Made by a program: the position numbers and the translations under genes. Below, one piece after another: positions 31,353 through 38,605 of a stretch of 64,000 bases of DNA (positions are counted from its first letter, which is position 1; each line of letters starts with the position of its first letter). The notes under the pieces were generated by a model. That model had not been told where the DNA came from, made no database searches, and saw only the letters and a program-made list of their open reading frames with translations. This DNA is from Pandoraea norimbergensis (GTDB lineage: Bacteria; Pseudomonadota; Gammaproteobacteria; Burkholderiales; Burkholderiaceae). The DNA lies in contig NZ_CP013480.3 in the NCBI RefSeq assembly GCF_001465545.3, positions 2,914,001 to 2,978,000 of the forward strand, given 5' to 3'.

Positions 31353-31372
31353 TTTTGTACATTATGCGAATA
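31345..31372. other. attR: hybrid dif with phage-derived left arm
   Basis: The central region TGTACA (31356-31361) and XerC arm TTATGCGAATA (31362-31372) match dif, but the position of the XerD arm is occupied by CACTGACCTTT, which does not resemble the XerD site ATTTAACATAA. It is thus the phage-chromosome junction, not a functional dif. Confidence 0.85.
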
Positions 31373-31458
31373 ATAAATACGTGTTTGAAGTGCTGACTCA
31401 ACGCCCGCTCTGCTAGATTCCATTGAAACGAGAATCCAAATAATCACGGGGATTGGGC

Positions 31459-31656
31459 ATGCGAGCTATAGAGGGGATTTTTTACATCGTATGCGTTGTT
31501 GGTCTGGCGTACATCTATCGACGCCAACAGCAACGACGAAGATTCGGTTTGTACATTCCCGTCCTGTCCGAGCGCGACGCAAGAAAGGAAAAACTGAAGG
31601 TCTGTCTCTACCTAGGCTCGCTCGCGGCCTTGCTGATTTCCCTGTACATCTTCTGA
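31459..31656 (+). CDS. Small two-helix membrane protein
   Basis: A 65-residue protein with an N-terminal helix (IEGIFYIVCVVGLAYIY) and a C-terminal helix (VCLYLGSLAALLISLYIF), joined by a basic loop (RRQQQRRRF...DARKEKLK). GGGGA precedes the ATG at 31459. It lies 87 bp outside attR and belongs to the host side by the repeat boundaries, but readthrough from the phage repressor could express it. No family recognised. Confidence 0.6.
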   Translation: MRAIEGIFYIVCVVGLAYIYRRQQQRRRFGLYIPVLSERDARKEKLKVCLYLGSLAALLISLYIF

Positions 31657-31784
31657 GCCCCCGTCATCGAGGCTTGAGCGACAAAACCCGCAAGAATTTG
31701 CCGCTCACACAGGCCCTCGCACTAATTTCGGTAAACTGTCGGTTTCCAGGACGCCTCGCGTCCCGCAGCTTACTTAGTCCGCAC

Positions 31785-32636
31785 ATGTCGAATACCCACG
31801 AAATCCGCCCCGGTCAGTCCATCGAGCTGCTCAAGGAACTCCATATCCTGACGCGTGACGGCAAGATGAATCAGGACAGCCGGCGCAAGCTCAAGCAGGT
31901 CTACCACCTGTTCCAGTTCATCGAACCCCTGCTGCAAGAAGTCAAAACCGAAAAAGGCCGCGTGACGCTCGCTGACCACGGCGCCGGCAAGTCGTACCTC
32001 GGCTTCATCCTCTACGACCTGTTCTTCAAAGCGCTCGCCGACGACTCGCACATCTACGGCATCGAAACCCGTGAGGAACTTGTCACGACCTCGCAAGCCC
32101 TGGCCGCACGGCTGGGCTTCTCGGGAATGTCGTTCCTCAACCTGTCAGTCGCTGATTCGATCACGTCACCCGCGCTGCCGTCGACCATCGACGTCGTTAC
32201 CGCGCTGCACGCCTGCAATACCGCCACCGACGACGCCATCCGTTTCGCGCTGGCCAAGCAGGCACGCCACATCGTGCTCGTGCCGTGCTGTCAGGCCGAA
32301 GTCGCCGGTGTGCTGCGCAAGCACAAAGGCAAGCAACTGGCGGGCAACGCACTGACCGAAATCTGGCGCCACCCGCTGCATACGCGCGAGTTCGGCAGCC
32401 AGATCACCAATGTGCTGCGCTGCCTGCAACTGGAAGCCCATGGCTACCACGTCACGGTGACCGAATTGGTCGGCTGGGAACACTCGATGAAGAACGAGCT
32501 GATCATCGCCCAATACAAGAACCTGCCGCGCCGCCGTCCCGCCGAACGCCTCGAAGAAGTCCTCGCGTCGCTGGGTCTGGAAGAACTGCGCGAACGCTTC
32601 TCCACCGCACCGGCACCGGTGGCGCAGCTGGCATAG
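31785..32636 (+). CDS. Class I SAM-dependent methyltransferase
   Basis: A 283-residue protein with a Rossmann-type SAM domain. Motif I is TLADHGAGKSYLGFILYDL (residues about 65-83), then GIETREELV as the acidic loop, and later DVVTALHACNTATDDAIRFAL, the H-x-C-x-x-A-x-D pattern of the Methyltransf_32/METTL25-like group. These act on RNA, small molecules or unknown substrates. The ATG at 31785 is chosen because upstream in-frame sequence is not conserved-looking. It is monocistronic, between a small membrane gene and a convergent GST gene. Substrate unknown. Confidence 0.85.
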   Translation: MSNTHEIRPGQSIELLKELHILTRDGKMNQDSRRKLKQVYHLFQFIEPLLQEVKTEKGRVTLADHGAGKSYLGFILYDLFFKALADDSHIYGIETREELVTTSQALAARLGFSGMSFLNLSVADSITSPALPSTIDVVTALHACNTATDDAIRFALAKQARHIVLVPCCQAEVAGVLRKHKGKQLAGNALTEIWRHPLHTREFGSQITNVLRCLQLEAHGYHVTVTELVGWEHSMKNELIIAQYKNLPRRRPAERLEEVLASLGLEELRERFSTAPAPVAQLA

Positions 32637-32735
32637 CAGCAATCCCCCCGACATAGCCAAAGTCATCAGCAATGGCCGCCGCGCAAAGGCGCGATGGCCG
32701 ATAGGGGGCGGTGTCCCCTCAGGCACGCCCTGCCC

Positions 32736-33389
32736 TCAATTCCCCCGCCGCCGGTAGCCCGCTTGCTCGAACGGATGCGCCTGTGCAAACGCGGGCAGCT
32801 TGAAACACTGCTTCCCTAACGCAGACACCTTCGGAAACGCGACGAGGTCCATGTCGTACACATGGGCCAACGCGATCTGACTGGCGATGCCAATATCCGC
32901 GAGCGTCGGTGCGGTGCCCAGTGCAAACGGTTCTGCGGGACGTTGGCTCAATAGCCGCTCGTACGTCGCCAGCCCTTCCCTCACCCAGTGCCGGCACCAC
33001 GCCTCAATGGCCGCGCCGTCAGCCCCAAACGTCTGCCCGAGATGCTTGCGAACACGCGGCACCGTCAACGGATGCGAGTCCGCAATCGACACGGACGCCA
33101 GTGCCCGCGCATACGCCCGGTCCTTCAAATCTTCCGGCAGCAATCGCGGCTCGGGGTACGCCTCATCGAGATACTCCATGATCGCCATCGACTGAAACAC
33201 TCGATGGCCGTCATGGACCAACGTGGGCACCACGTGCTCCGCGTTGACCGCAGCGTACTCGGCGTCAAACTGACGCCCCGACAGAATGTCGACTTCAATT
33301 TCTTCAAACGGCAGGTGCTTGAGCGCAAGCGCCACCCGAACGCGGAACGCCGCATTCGATCGCCAAAAACCGTAGAGCTGGATTGTCAT
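32736..33389 (-). CDS. Glutathione S-transferase, maleylacetoacetate-isomerase (zeta) type
   Basis: A 217-residue two-domain GST. The thioredoxin-like half begins IQLYGFWRSNAAFRVRVALALK, like the zeta S-x-(A/C)-x-(A/R)-V-R motif (here SNAAFRVR), and continues to VVPTLVHDGHRVFQSMAIMEYLDE, the glutathione-binding cis-Pro and Q-S block. The helical domain contains PTLADIGIASQI. Zeta GSTs isomerise maleylacetoacetate or maleylpyruvate, but many relatives are detoxifying. It is divergent from a MarR gene, and the two share MarR-type palindromes, which favours a stress or aromatic-compound role. Isomerase activity is uncertain. Confidence 0.85.
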   Translation of the reverse strand: MTIQLYGFWRSNAAFRVRVALALKHLPFEEIEVDILSGRQFDAEYAAVNAEHVVPTLVHDGHRVFQSMAIMEYLDEAYPEPRLLPEDLKDRAYARALASVSIADSHPLTVPRVRKHLGQTFGADGAAIEAWCRHWVREGLATYERLLSQRPAEPFALGTAPTLADIGIASQIALAHVYDMDLVAFPKVSALGKQCFKLPAFAQAHPFEQAGYRRRGN

Positions 33390-33419
33390 CAGATCGGTCC
33401 TCTTTCATTTTTTTATACG

Positions 33420-33471
33420 ATTGCAATTGCAACTGACAGCATCATGCCACCCCACAATTGCAGTTGCAACT
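33420..33471. promoter_or_regulatory. Pair of MarR-type palindromes
   Basis: ATTGCAATTGCAACT (33420-33434) and ATTGCAGTTGCAACT (33457-33471) are near-identical, 37 bp apart. The first contains the perfect palindrome TTGCAATTGCAA. They lie in the intergenic region between the GST gene (minus) and the MarR gene (plus). Confidence 0.8.
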
Positions 33472-33572
33472 CACCAGATTCGACAGGATCGAAGCATCGC
33501 TTGGCGGACGCTTGACTTTACCTGACTTATCAAATACTGTTCAGGCAATTAAAATCTGAGTCCGGGTCTGGC

Positions 33573-34010
33573 GTGAATCACTACGACCGCAACAACTTCC
33601 AACTGACGCAGAGCGTTGGCTTCTACCTGAGCAAGGCCCGCAACCTGTTGGCCGCAGAAATGGATCAGGCACTGAAGCCTCTCGACCTCACCGGGCCGCA
33701 AATGGGCATCCTGCGCACATTGGGGGTTGGCGAGATCACCACTCCACTTGAAATGAGCAAGATGCTCGCGATGGATTCCGGCTCGACCACGCGGATGCTG
33801 GACAAGCTCGAAGCCAAAGGTCTCATCTCCCGCCATCGCAGTACCGAGGACCGCCGCGTCGTCAAATTGGCACTGACCCCTGCCGGAAAACGCGTCGACG
33901 ACCAAATTCCCGATATTGCACCGCACGTCCTGAATCACCGGCTGAAGGACTTCTCCGCCGAAGAGTTCAAGCAGTTTCTCAACTTGCTCAAAAAATTCGT
34001 GGGCGACTGA
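33573..34010 (+). CDS. MarR-family transcriptional regulator
   Basis: A 145-residue winged-helix repressor. The DNA-binding part includes TTPLEMSKMLAMDSGSTTRMLDKLEAKGLISRHRSTEDRRVVKLALTPAGKR, a typical MarR recognition helix and wing (D-x-R). It starts at GTG 33573. It is followed after 30 bp by an EmrB-type efflux gene, an operon layout like emrR-emrAB, and it probably binds the TTGCAA palindromes at 33420-33471. Ligand unknown; likely phenolic or antimicrobial compounds. Confidence 0.92.
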   Translation: MNHYDRNNFQLTQSVGFYLSKARNLLAAEMDQALKPLDLTGPQMGILRTLGVGEITTPLEMSKMLAMDSGSTTRMLDKLEAKGLISRHRSTEDRRVVKLALTPAGKRVDDQIPDIAPHVLNHRLKDFSAEEFKQFLNLLKKFVGD

Positions 34011-34040
34011 CCCACGTGTTTTTTTCGGAATTTATCTGAC

Positions 34041-35639
34041 ATGTCAGACATTGATAAGACAATAAGCTCCCATTCAGAACCGGCGCCAACGCCGCGCAAG
34101 CCCGCCGAACTGCCACCCCTCAAAGGCGGCAAGCTGGCCCTCGCCAGTTTCGCGGTGGCGTTAGCAACGTTCATGAACGTGCTGGATTCCTCGATCGCCA
34201 ACGTGGCCATTCCGACCATCTCCGGAAATCTTGGGGTCTCGGTGGATGAAGGCACCTGGGTCATCACGCTGTTCGCGGCGGCCAACGCGGTGTCCATTCC
34301 GCTGACTGGCTGGTTGACACAGCGGGTCGGTCAGGTACGGCTGTTCGTGATCTCGATTCTGCTTTTCGTCTTGTCGTCGTGGCTGTGCGGCATTGCGCCG
34401 AACCTGCCGACATTGCTTGCCGCACGTGTACTGCAAGGGGCCGTCGCCGGTCCGATGACACCGCTCTCGCAAGCGATCCTGCTCGGCTCCTATCCAAAGC
34501 AGAAAAGCTCGACGGCGCTGGCGCTCTGGGCCATGACCGCCACTGTCGGCCCCATCGCAGGTCCAGCCCTCGGCGGCTGGATGACCGACAACTACTCGTG
34601 GTCGTGGATCTTCTATATCAACATCCCCGTCGGCCTGTTTGCCGCCGCCGTGACGTGGATGATCTACCGCGATCGTGAGTCCGAGCGCCGCAAGCTGCCG
34701 ATCGACGTGGTCGGCTTGTCGTTGCTGGTGATGTGGGTCGCGGCGTTGCAGATCATGCTCGATAAGGGCAAGGATCTCGACTGGTTCCACTCGACAACCG
34801 TCGTGGTGCTCGGACTAGTCGCAGTGATCGGGTTCGCATTCTTCATCATCTGGGAATTCACCGATGCCCACCCGATTGTCGATTTGCGGCTGTTCAAAGG
34901 CCGCAACTTCCTCGCTGGCACGGTGGCCATTTCCGTGGCGTACGGCATCTTTTTCGCGAATCTGGTCGTGTTGCCGCAGTGGATGCAGCAGTACCTCGGC
35001 TATCCCGCCCTGCAAGCGGGTCTCGCCACCGCGCCGCTCGGGATCTTCGCCGTCCTGCTCACGCCAATGCTCGGACGCATCATCCCGAAAACCGACCTGC
35101 GCATACTCGCCACGCTGGCCTTCGTGGGCTTTGCCGGCGTGTTCTTTATGCGTGCGCAATTCACCACGGGTATCGACATGCGCTCGCTGGTGTTGCCCAC
35201 GCTGTTGCAGGGCATACCGACCGCCCTATTCTTCGTCCCGCTGACAGCCATTCTCCTGTCCGGGCTTCCCCCTGAGAAGATCCCGGCGGCGGCTGGCCTG
35301 TCGAACTTTGTCCGCACGTTCTGCGGCGCGATGAGTACCTCGCTGACAGCCACCGCATGGAGCGACCGCACCATCCTCCACCATGCCCGCCTCACCGAAC
35401 AGATCGTTGTCGGCAGTCCATCGGTTCAGTCATCCATCAACACCTTACAGACCGTGAACGGGTTCTCGTACGCGCAGGCGCTGGCATTCATCGAGAACAG
35501 CCTGAATCTTCAGGCGGTCATGCTGGGACTGGATGATATTTTCTGGATTTCCGGCGTGATCTTCGTACTGATCATTCCCCTGATCTGGTTCACGAAGCCC
35601 GACAGGAACGCCGCAAGTGGTCCGGTGGCCGCGCATTGA
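34041..35639 (+). CDS. MFS multidrug efflux transporter, EmrB/QacA (DHA2) type
   Basis: A 532-residue inner-membrane protein with about 14 hydrophobic segments. LATFMNVLDSSIANVAIPTI at residues about 36-55 is the DHA2 signature (L-D-x-S/T-I-x-N-V-A-I-P). LTQRVGQVRLFV is motif A, and ALWAMTATVGPIAGPALGGWM is motif C of drug antiporters. It is in an operon with MarR, without an adjacent membrane-fusion partner (EmrA), so the periplasmic adaptor may be elsewhere. Exports hydrophobic toxic compounds by inference. Confidence 0.92.
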   Translation: MSDIDKTISSHSEPAPTPRKPAELPPLKGGKLALASFAVALATFMNVLDSSIANVAIPTISGNLGVSVDEGTWVITLFAAANAVSIPLTGWLTQRVGQVRLFVISILLFVLSSWLCGIAPNLPTLLAARVLQGAVAGPMTPLSQAILLGSYPKQKSSTALALWAMTATVGPIAGPALGGWMTDNYSWSWIFYINIPVGLFAAAVTWMIYRDRESERRKLPIDVVGLSLLVMWVAALQIMLDKGKDLDWFHSTTVVVLGLVAVIGFAFFIIWEFTDAHPIVDLRLFKGRNFLAGTVAISVAYGIFFANLVVLPQWMQQYLGYPALQAGLATAPLGIFAVLLTPMLGRIIPKTDLRILATLAFVGFAGVFFMRAQFTTGIDMRSLVLPTLLQGIPTALFFVPLTAILLSGLPPEKIPAAAGLSNFVRTFCGAMSTSLTATAWSDRTILHHARLTEQIVVGSPSVQSSINTLQTVNGFSYAQALAFIENSLNLQAVMLGLDDIFWISGVIFVLIIPLIWFTKPDRNAASGPVAAH

Positions 35640-35681
35640 AAACCCACCGCCTCTGGTGTCGAGCGCCGTCGGCCCGCGCGC

Positions 35682-36578
35682 TCATTCGCCGACGTACAGG
35701 CCAAGACACTCGCGAACGGTCTCACTGAAGGCATCAGCCAGTGGGTCCGGCACCGCCCGAAGCGCGCGCAGTTCGGCAAACGTGAACTCGATCGCCGGCT
35801 GAAACGGCCGAACGATACAACCGCACTGTTTCGCGACCTCGGCGGTGAACGGGTCGATGATGGCAACACCGAGGCCCTTGGCCACCATCGCGCTCACGGC
35901 AATCGACCAACTGGCCTCAACTTCTGTCTGCCGGCGGATGTTCTCCGACTTGAACAGACTGTCGACGGCAAGCCGTGTCGTGTTGCCCGAGGCGAAGGAA
36001 ATAAAAGGCTCGTTTTCGAGGTCGCGCGCCGTCACGACGCGCTTTCTCGCCAGTCGATGACGCGGTGGCAGCAGGCAAACGCAATTCACGCGCCACGGCG
36101 TGCCGGCTCTCACCTTGTCGCGCTCGACCGGCGTCATCGAATAGCCGATATCGAACAACCCCGACGCCACCAGATTGGTCACTTCGCTCGAATTGTAGAT
36201 TTCCAGCGACACGCCGACCTTAGGATGCTGCTGCCGGAACCGGGCAATCGCCGACTGCAACAAATCACTCGACAGTGCCGACATCGCCACGACGCGCAAC
36301 TGCCCCTGATGCTGCTGCCGAATACGCTCGGCGGTCTGGGAGACCTGGTCGAGCCCCACGAATACCCGCTCGACCTGCGTGTACAGCGCTGTCGCGGCGG
36401 CCGTCGGCACCAGCCCGCCTTTTCGCCGGGAAAACAGCGCGAAGCCGACCTCTTCCTCGAACTCCCGCATGATCTTGCTCACAGCGGACTGTGTCACGAA
36501 CAGCAGTTTCGCGGCCTCGGTCATGCTCCGGCCGAGCATGACGGCGCGAAAGGCCTCGATCTGTTTAAGCGTCATCAT
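35682..36578 (-). CDS. LysR-family transcriptional regulator
   Basis: A 298-residue regulator with a N-terminal winged helix (TLKQIEAFRAVMLGRSMTEAAKLLFVTQSAVSKIMREFEEEVGFALF) and the effector domain from about residue 90, including SSDLLQSAIARFRQQHPKVGVSLEIYNSSEVTNLV. The sequence style is that of LysR proteins of opine or amino-acid catabolic loci. The start could be 36578 or 36575. It is divergent from an argininosuccinate lyase gene, which it probably controls in response to an arginine-related compound; this is inferred. Confidence 0.9.
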   Translation of the reverse strand: MMTLKQIEAFRAVMLGRSMTEAAKLLFVTQSAVSKIMREFEEEVGFALFSRRKGGLVPTAAATALYTQVERVFVGLDQVSQTAERIRQQHQGQLRVVAMSALSSDLLQSAIARFRQQHPKVGVSLEIYNSSEVTNLVASGLFDIGYSMTPVERDKVRAGTPWRVNCVCLLPPRHRLARKRVVTARDLENEPFISFASGNTTRLAVDSLFKSENIRRQTEVEASWSIAVSAMVAKGLGVAIIDPFTAEVAKQCGCIVRPFQPAIEFTFAELRALRAVPDPLADAFSETVRECLGLYVGE

Positions 36579-36677
36579 GGTATGAGTTTTCCGACTTTTC
36601 GAAGTCATTAATGTAACTTGACCGCATATGTCGCAACCAGCGTTAATGAGGTTGTGAACATCAACCAAGGAGCCGAC

Positions 36678-38207
36678 ATGGAATCGCTCGTCAGCGGCCT
36701 GTTACACGAACCGCTTTCCCAAGAAGTCCAGAACGCCATCTTTCTTCCGTGGATCGAGGGCGCCTTTGGCCCCATGCTGCCGCACCTGCGCCGGATCAAC
36801 GAAGCACACGTCGTCATGCTGGCCGACACGGGTCTGCTGAGCGCAGACCATGCGGCAGCCCTGCTTGACGTGGTCGAGGCGCTGGCAAAGGAAGGTCCGG
36901 ACGCTTTCACGCTGGATAGCTCGCTCGAAGACGTCTATTTCAACTACGAGGCGCAAGTCATCCAACGACTCGGGCAGGACGTAGGCGGACGTCTTCACAT
37001 GGCCCGCAGCCGCAACGACCTTCAGTCCACGCTGGACCGCATGCGCGCCCGGCAAAGCGCTCGGGATCTGATGGGAGGCACGCTAGCGCTTCGCCGCGCC
37101 CTGATCGAGCGCGCCAAGACGTATGCCGATTGCGTGATGCCGGGCTACACCCATATGCAGCACGCGCAGCCGATCACCTACGGCTTCTATCTTCTCGGTA
37201 TCGAAAACGGTTTGCAGCGCGACTTCACGAGAGGTGCGCAGGCCTACGCGCACCTGAATCAGTGTCCGTTAGGGGCAGGTGCCATGGCGGGTACAACGTT
37301 TGCGATCGATCGCGAACTGACTGCGGCGCTGCTCGGCTTCTCGGGCCCGATGCCGCACGCACTGGATGCCGTCGCCAGCAAGGACGCCATTCTGGAATTG
37401 CTCACAGCAGCGCTGTTCGTCTCGACGACCTTCGGGCGCATGGCGCAGGACTTCTACACCATGTCGACGTTCGAGTTCGGCACGCTGACGTTGCCCGATT
37501 CTCTGGCCATCACGTCGAGCATCATGCCGCAGAAGAAGAATCAGGCCGTTCTCGAGTTCGTGAAGGGGCGCCAGGCCCACTTGCTCGGCGCGATGGTGAC
37601 GGCTTTCGGTGCGTTCCGCGCCGCGCCTTACTCCCACGTGCTCGACGCAAATGCCGACAGCCTGCATTGGGTCTGGCAAGCTCTCGACGAGCTCAATGGG
37701 CTGATGCCTGTCGTGCGTCAGATCGTCGAGCGCGCCGAACCCAACGTTGAACGCATGCTGGCCCTCGCGGGCGCAAACTTCGCGACGGCGACCGATCTTG
37801 CCGACCACCTCGTGCAATCCGCAGGACTCTCGTTCAAGGAGGCCCATCACATCACCGGCCGCGTAGTCCGGCTTGCCTTGGAAGCGCAGGTGCCGATCCG
37901 CGAGATCGGTCCCGAGCTGGTGTCGCGTGCGGCGCTGGAAGCGAGCGGCCGAGACCTTACGCTGACGGGCGACGAAATTTCCGACGCACTCGACCCGCGC
38001 AAGGCCGTGGCGCGCCGCTGTCACGGCGGCGGCCCGTCCGCACACGACATGGCGGAACTGCTTCTCCAGTCTGAGACGCGCCTCGCCGAAGACGAGGCCG
38101 CGCTGAAACGGCTCGTCGAGGCGCAACAGTCCGCCGACAGGACGCTTGATGACCGTGTGGACAAACTGCGGCAACGCGCCGGAACATCCGGCACCGCGAG
38201 TCGATAA
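36678..38207 (+). CDS. Argininosuccinate lyase family protein
   Basis: A 509-residue member of the aspartase/fumarase superfamily close to argininosuccinate lyase. The early LHMARSRNDLQST block, the GYTHMQHAQP (T-x-x-H-x-Q) block and the SSIMPQKKNQAVLEFVKG signature are all present (signature about residues 283-300), and length is a little above standard ArgH (about 460). AAGGAG lies before the ATG at 36678. Its pairing with a divergent LysR gene and the lack of other arginine genes suggest a catabolic lyase acting on an argininosuccinate-like substrate, rather than the housekeeping ArgH. Confidence 0.85.
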   Translation: MESLVSGLLHEPLSQEVQNAIFLPWIEGAFGPMLPHLRRINEAHVVMLADTGLLSADHAAALLDVVEALAKEGPDAFTLDSSLEDVYFNYEAQVIQRLGQDVGGRLHMARSRNDLQSTLDRMRARQSARDLMGGTLALRRALIERAKTYADCVMPGYTHMQHAQPITYGFYLLGIENGLQRDFTRGAQAYAHLNQCPLGAGAMAGTTFAIDRELTAALLGFSGPMPHALDAVASKDAILELLTAALFVSTTFGRMAQDFYTMSTFEFGTLTLPDSLAITSSIMPQKKNQAVLEFVKGRQAHLLGAMVTAFGAFRAAPYSHVLDANADSLHWVWQALDELNGLMPVVRQIVERAEPNVERMLALAGANFATATDLADHLVQSAGLSFKEAHHITGRVVRLALEAQVPIREIGPELVSRAALEASGRDLTLTGDEISDALDPRKAVARRCHGGGPSAHDMAELLLQSETRLAEDEAALKRLVEAQQSADRTLDDRVDKLRQRAGTSGTASR

Positions 38208-38242
38208 GCCATCGCAAGCCGCCCAATCTCTCGCTTGAGATA

Positions 38243-38276
38243 TTTCCATGTTTCGACTATATTCGAAACATGGAAA
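38243..38276. promoter_or_regulatory. ArsR operator overlapping the arsR start codon
   Basis: TTTCCATGTTTCGA (38243-38256) and TCGAAACATGGAAA (38263-38276) form a perfect 14-bp inverted repeat with a 6-bp spacer. The ATG of arsR at 38270-38272 lies inside the right arm. Confidence 0.82.
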
Positions 38277-38605
38277 CCAATAACGCCCTCGAAGCGCTGG
38301 CTGCGCTTGCTCATTCCGTCCGTCTATCGGTCTTCCGCTTGCTGGTGCAGGCGGGACCTGACGGCTTGCCCGCTGGCCGTATCGCCGAGTTGATGGACAT
38401 GCCGGCGTCGTCGCTGTCCTTCCATCTCAAGGAACTGCACCGCGCCGAACTGCTAGCTAGCCGTCAAGACGGCCGCTCCATCATCTACATGGCTCGCTTC
38501 GAGACCATGAACGACCTGCTTGGCTATCTCACGGAAAACTGCTGTGGCGGTGTCCCGTGCCTGCCCGATACGGCTTGCACCGTCCCGATGAAGCCCAAGT
38601 CATGA
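38270..38605 (+). CDS. arsR: ArsR-family metalloregulator of the arsenic operon
   Basis: A 111-residue winged-helix repressor. The DNA-binding part is LPAGRIAELMDMPASSLSFHLKELHRAELLASRQDGRSIIYMA. Cysteines are confined to the C-terminus (ENCCGGVPCLPDTACTVP), matching the ArsR type that senses As(III) with C-terminal cysteines rather than the ELCVCDL motif. It heads the operon arsR-acr3-arsC-arsH, with its stop overlapping the acr3 start (ATGA). No Shine-Dalgarno is visible and the start codon lies inside the operator, so the mRNA may have a very short leader. Confidence 0.92.
   Translation: METNNALEALAALAHSVRLSVFRLLVQAGPDGLPAGRIAELMDMPASSLSFHLKELHRAELLASRQDGRSIIYMARFETMNDLLGYLTENCCGGVPCLPDTACTVPMKPKS

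Larger units (their letters stand above)
20904..31371. mobile_element. Tailless double-jelly-roll prophage integrated at dif
   Basis: A unit of 10,452 bp (one core copy) bounded by the perfect 16-bp repeat TGTACATTATGCGAAT. Its genes form one leftward early/packaging operon (30767 to 26931), one leftward structural and lysis operon (26831 to 21595) and three rightward genes at the ends (30999-31328, 20999-21563). Hallmarks are a corticovirus P2-like major capsid protein, an FtsK/HerA-like packaging ATPase, an HUH replication initiator, a lambda R-type lysin and about ten small membrane proteins. No tail, terminase, portal or integrase gene is present. Size is close to that of PM2 (about 10 kb). 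All genes look intact, so it may be active. Confidence 0.9.

Noticed and set aside
20904..31371. Interpretation as a filamentous phage (Inoviridae), suggested by dif integration, the small repressor and the rolling-circle initiator
   Set aside because: There is no major coat protein with the short pVIII pattern, no pIII-like adsorption protein, and the ATPase lacks the membrane helix of Zot/pI. A 273-residue P2-like capsid protein and a lysin are present instead.
31202..31447. 81-residue minus-strand frame across attR
   Set aside because: It spans the phage-host junction and overlaps the repressor gene; an accidental frame created by integration.
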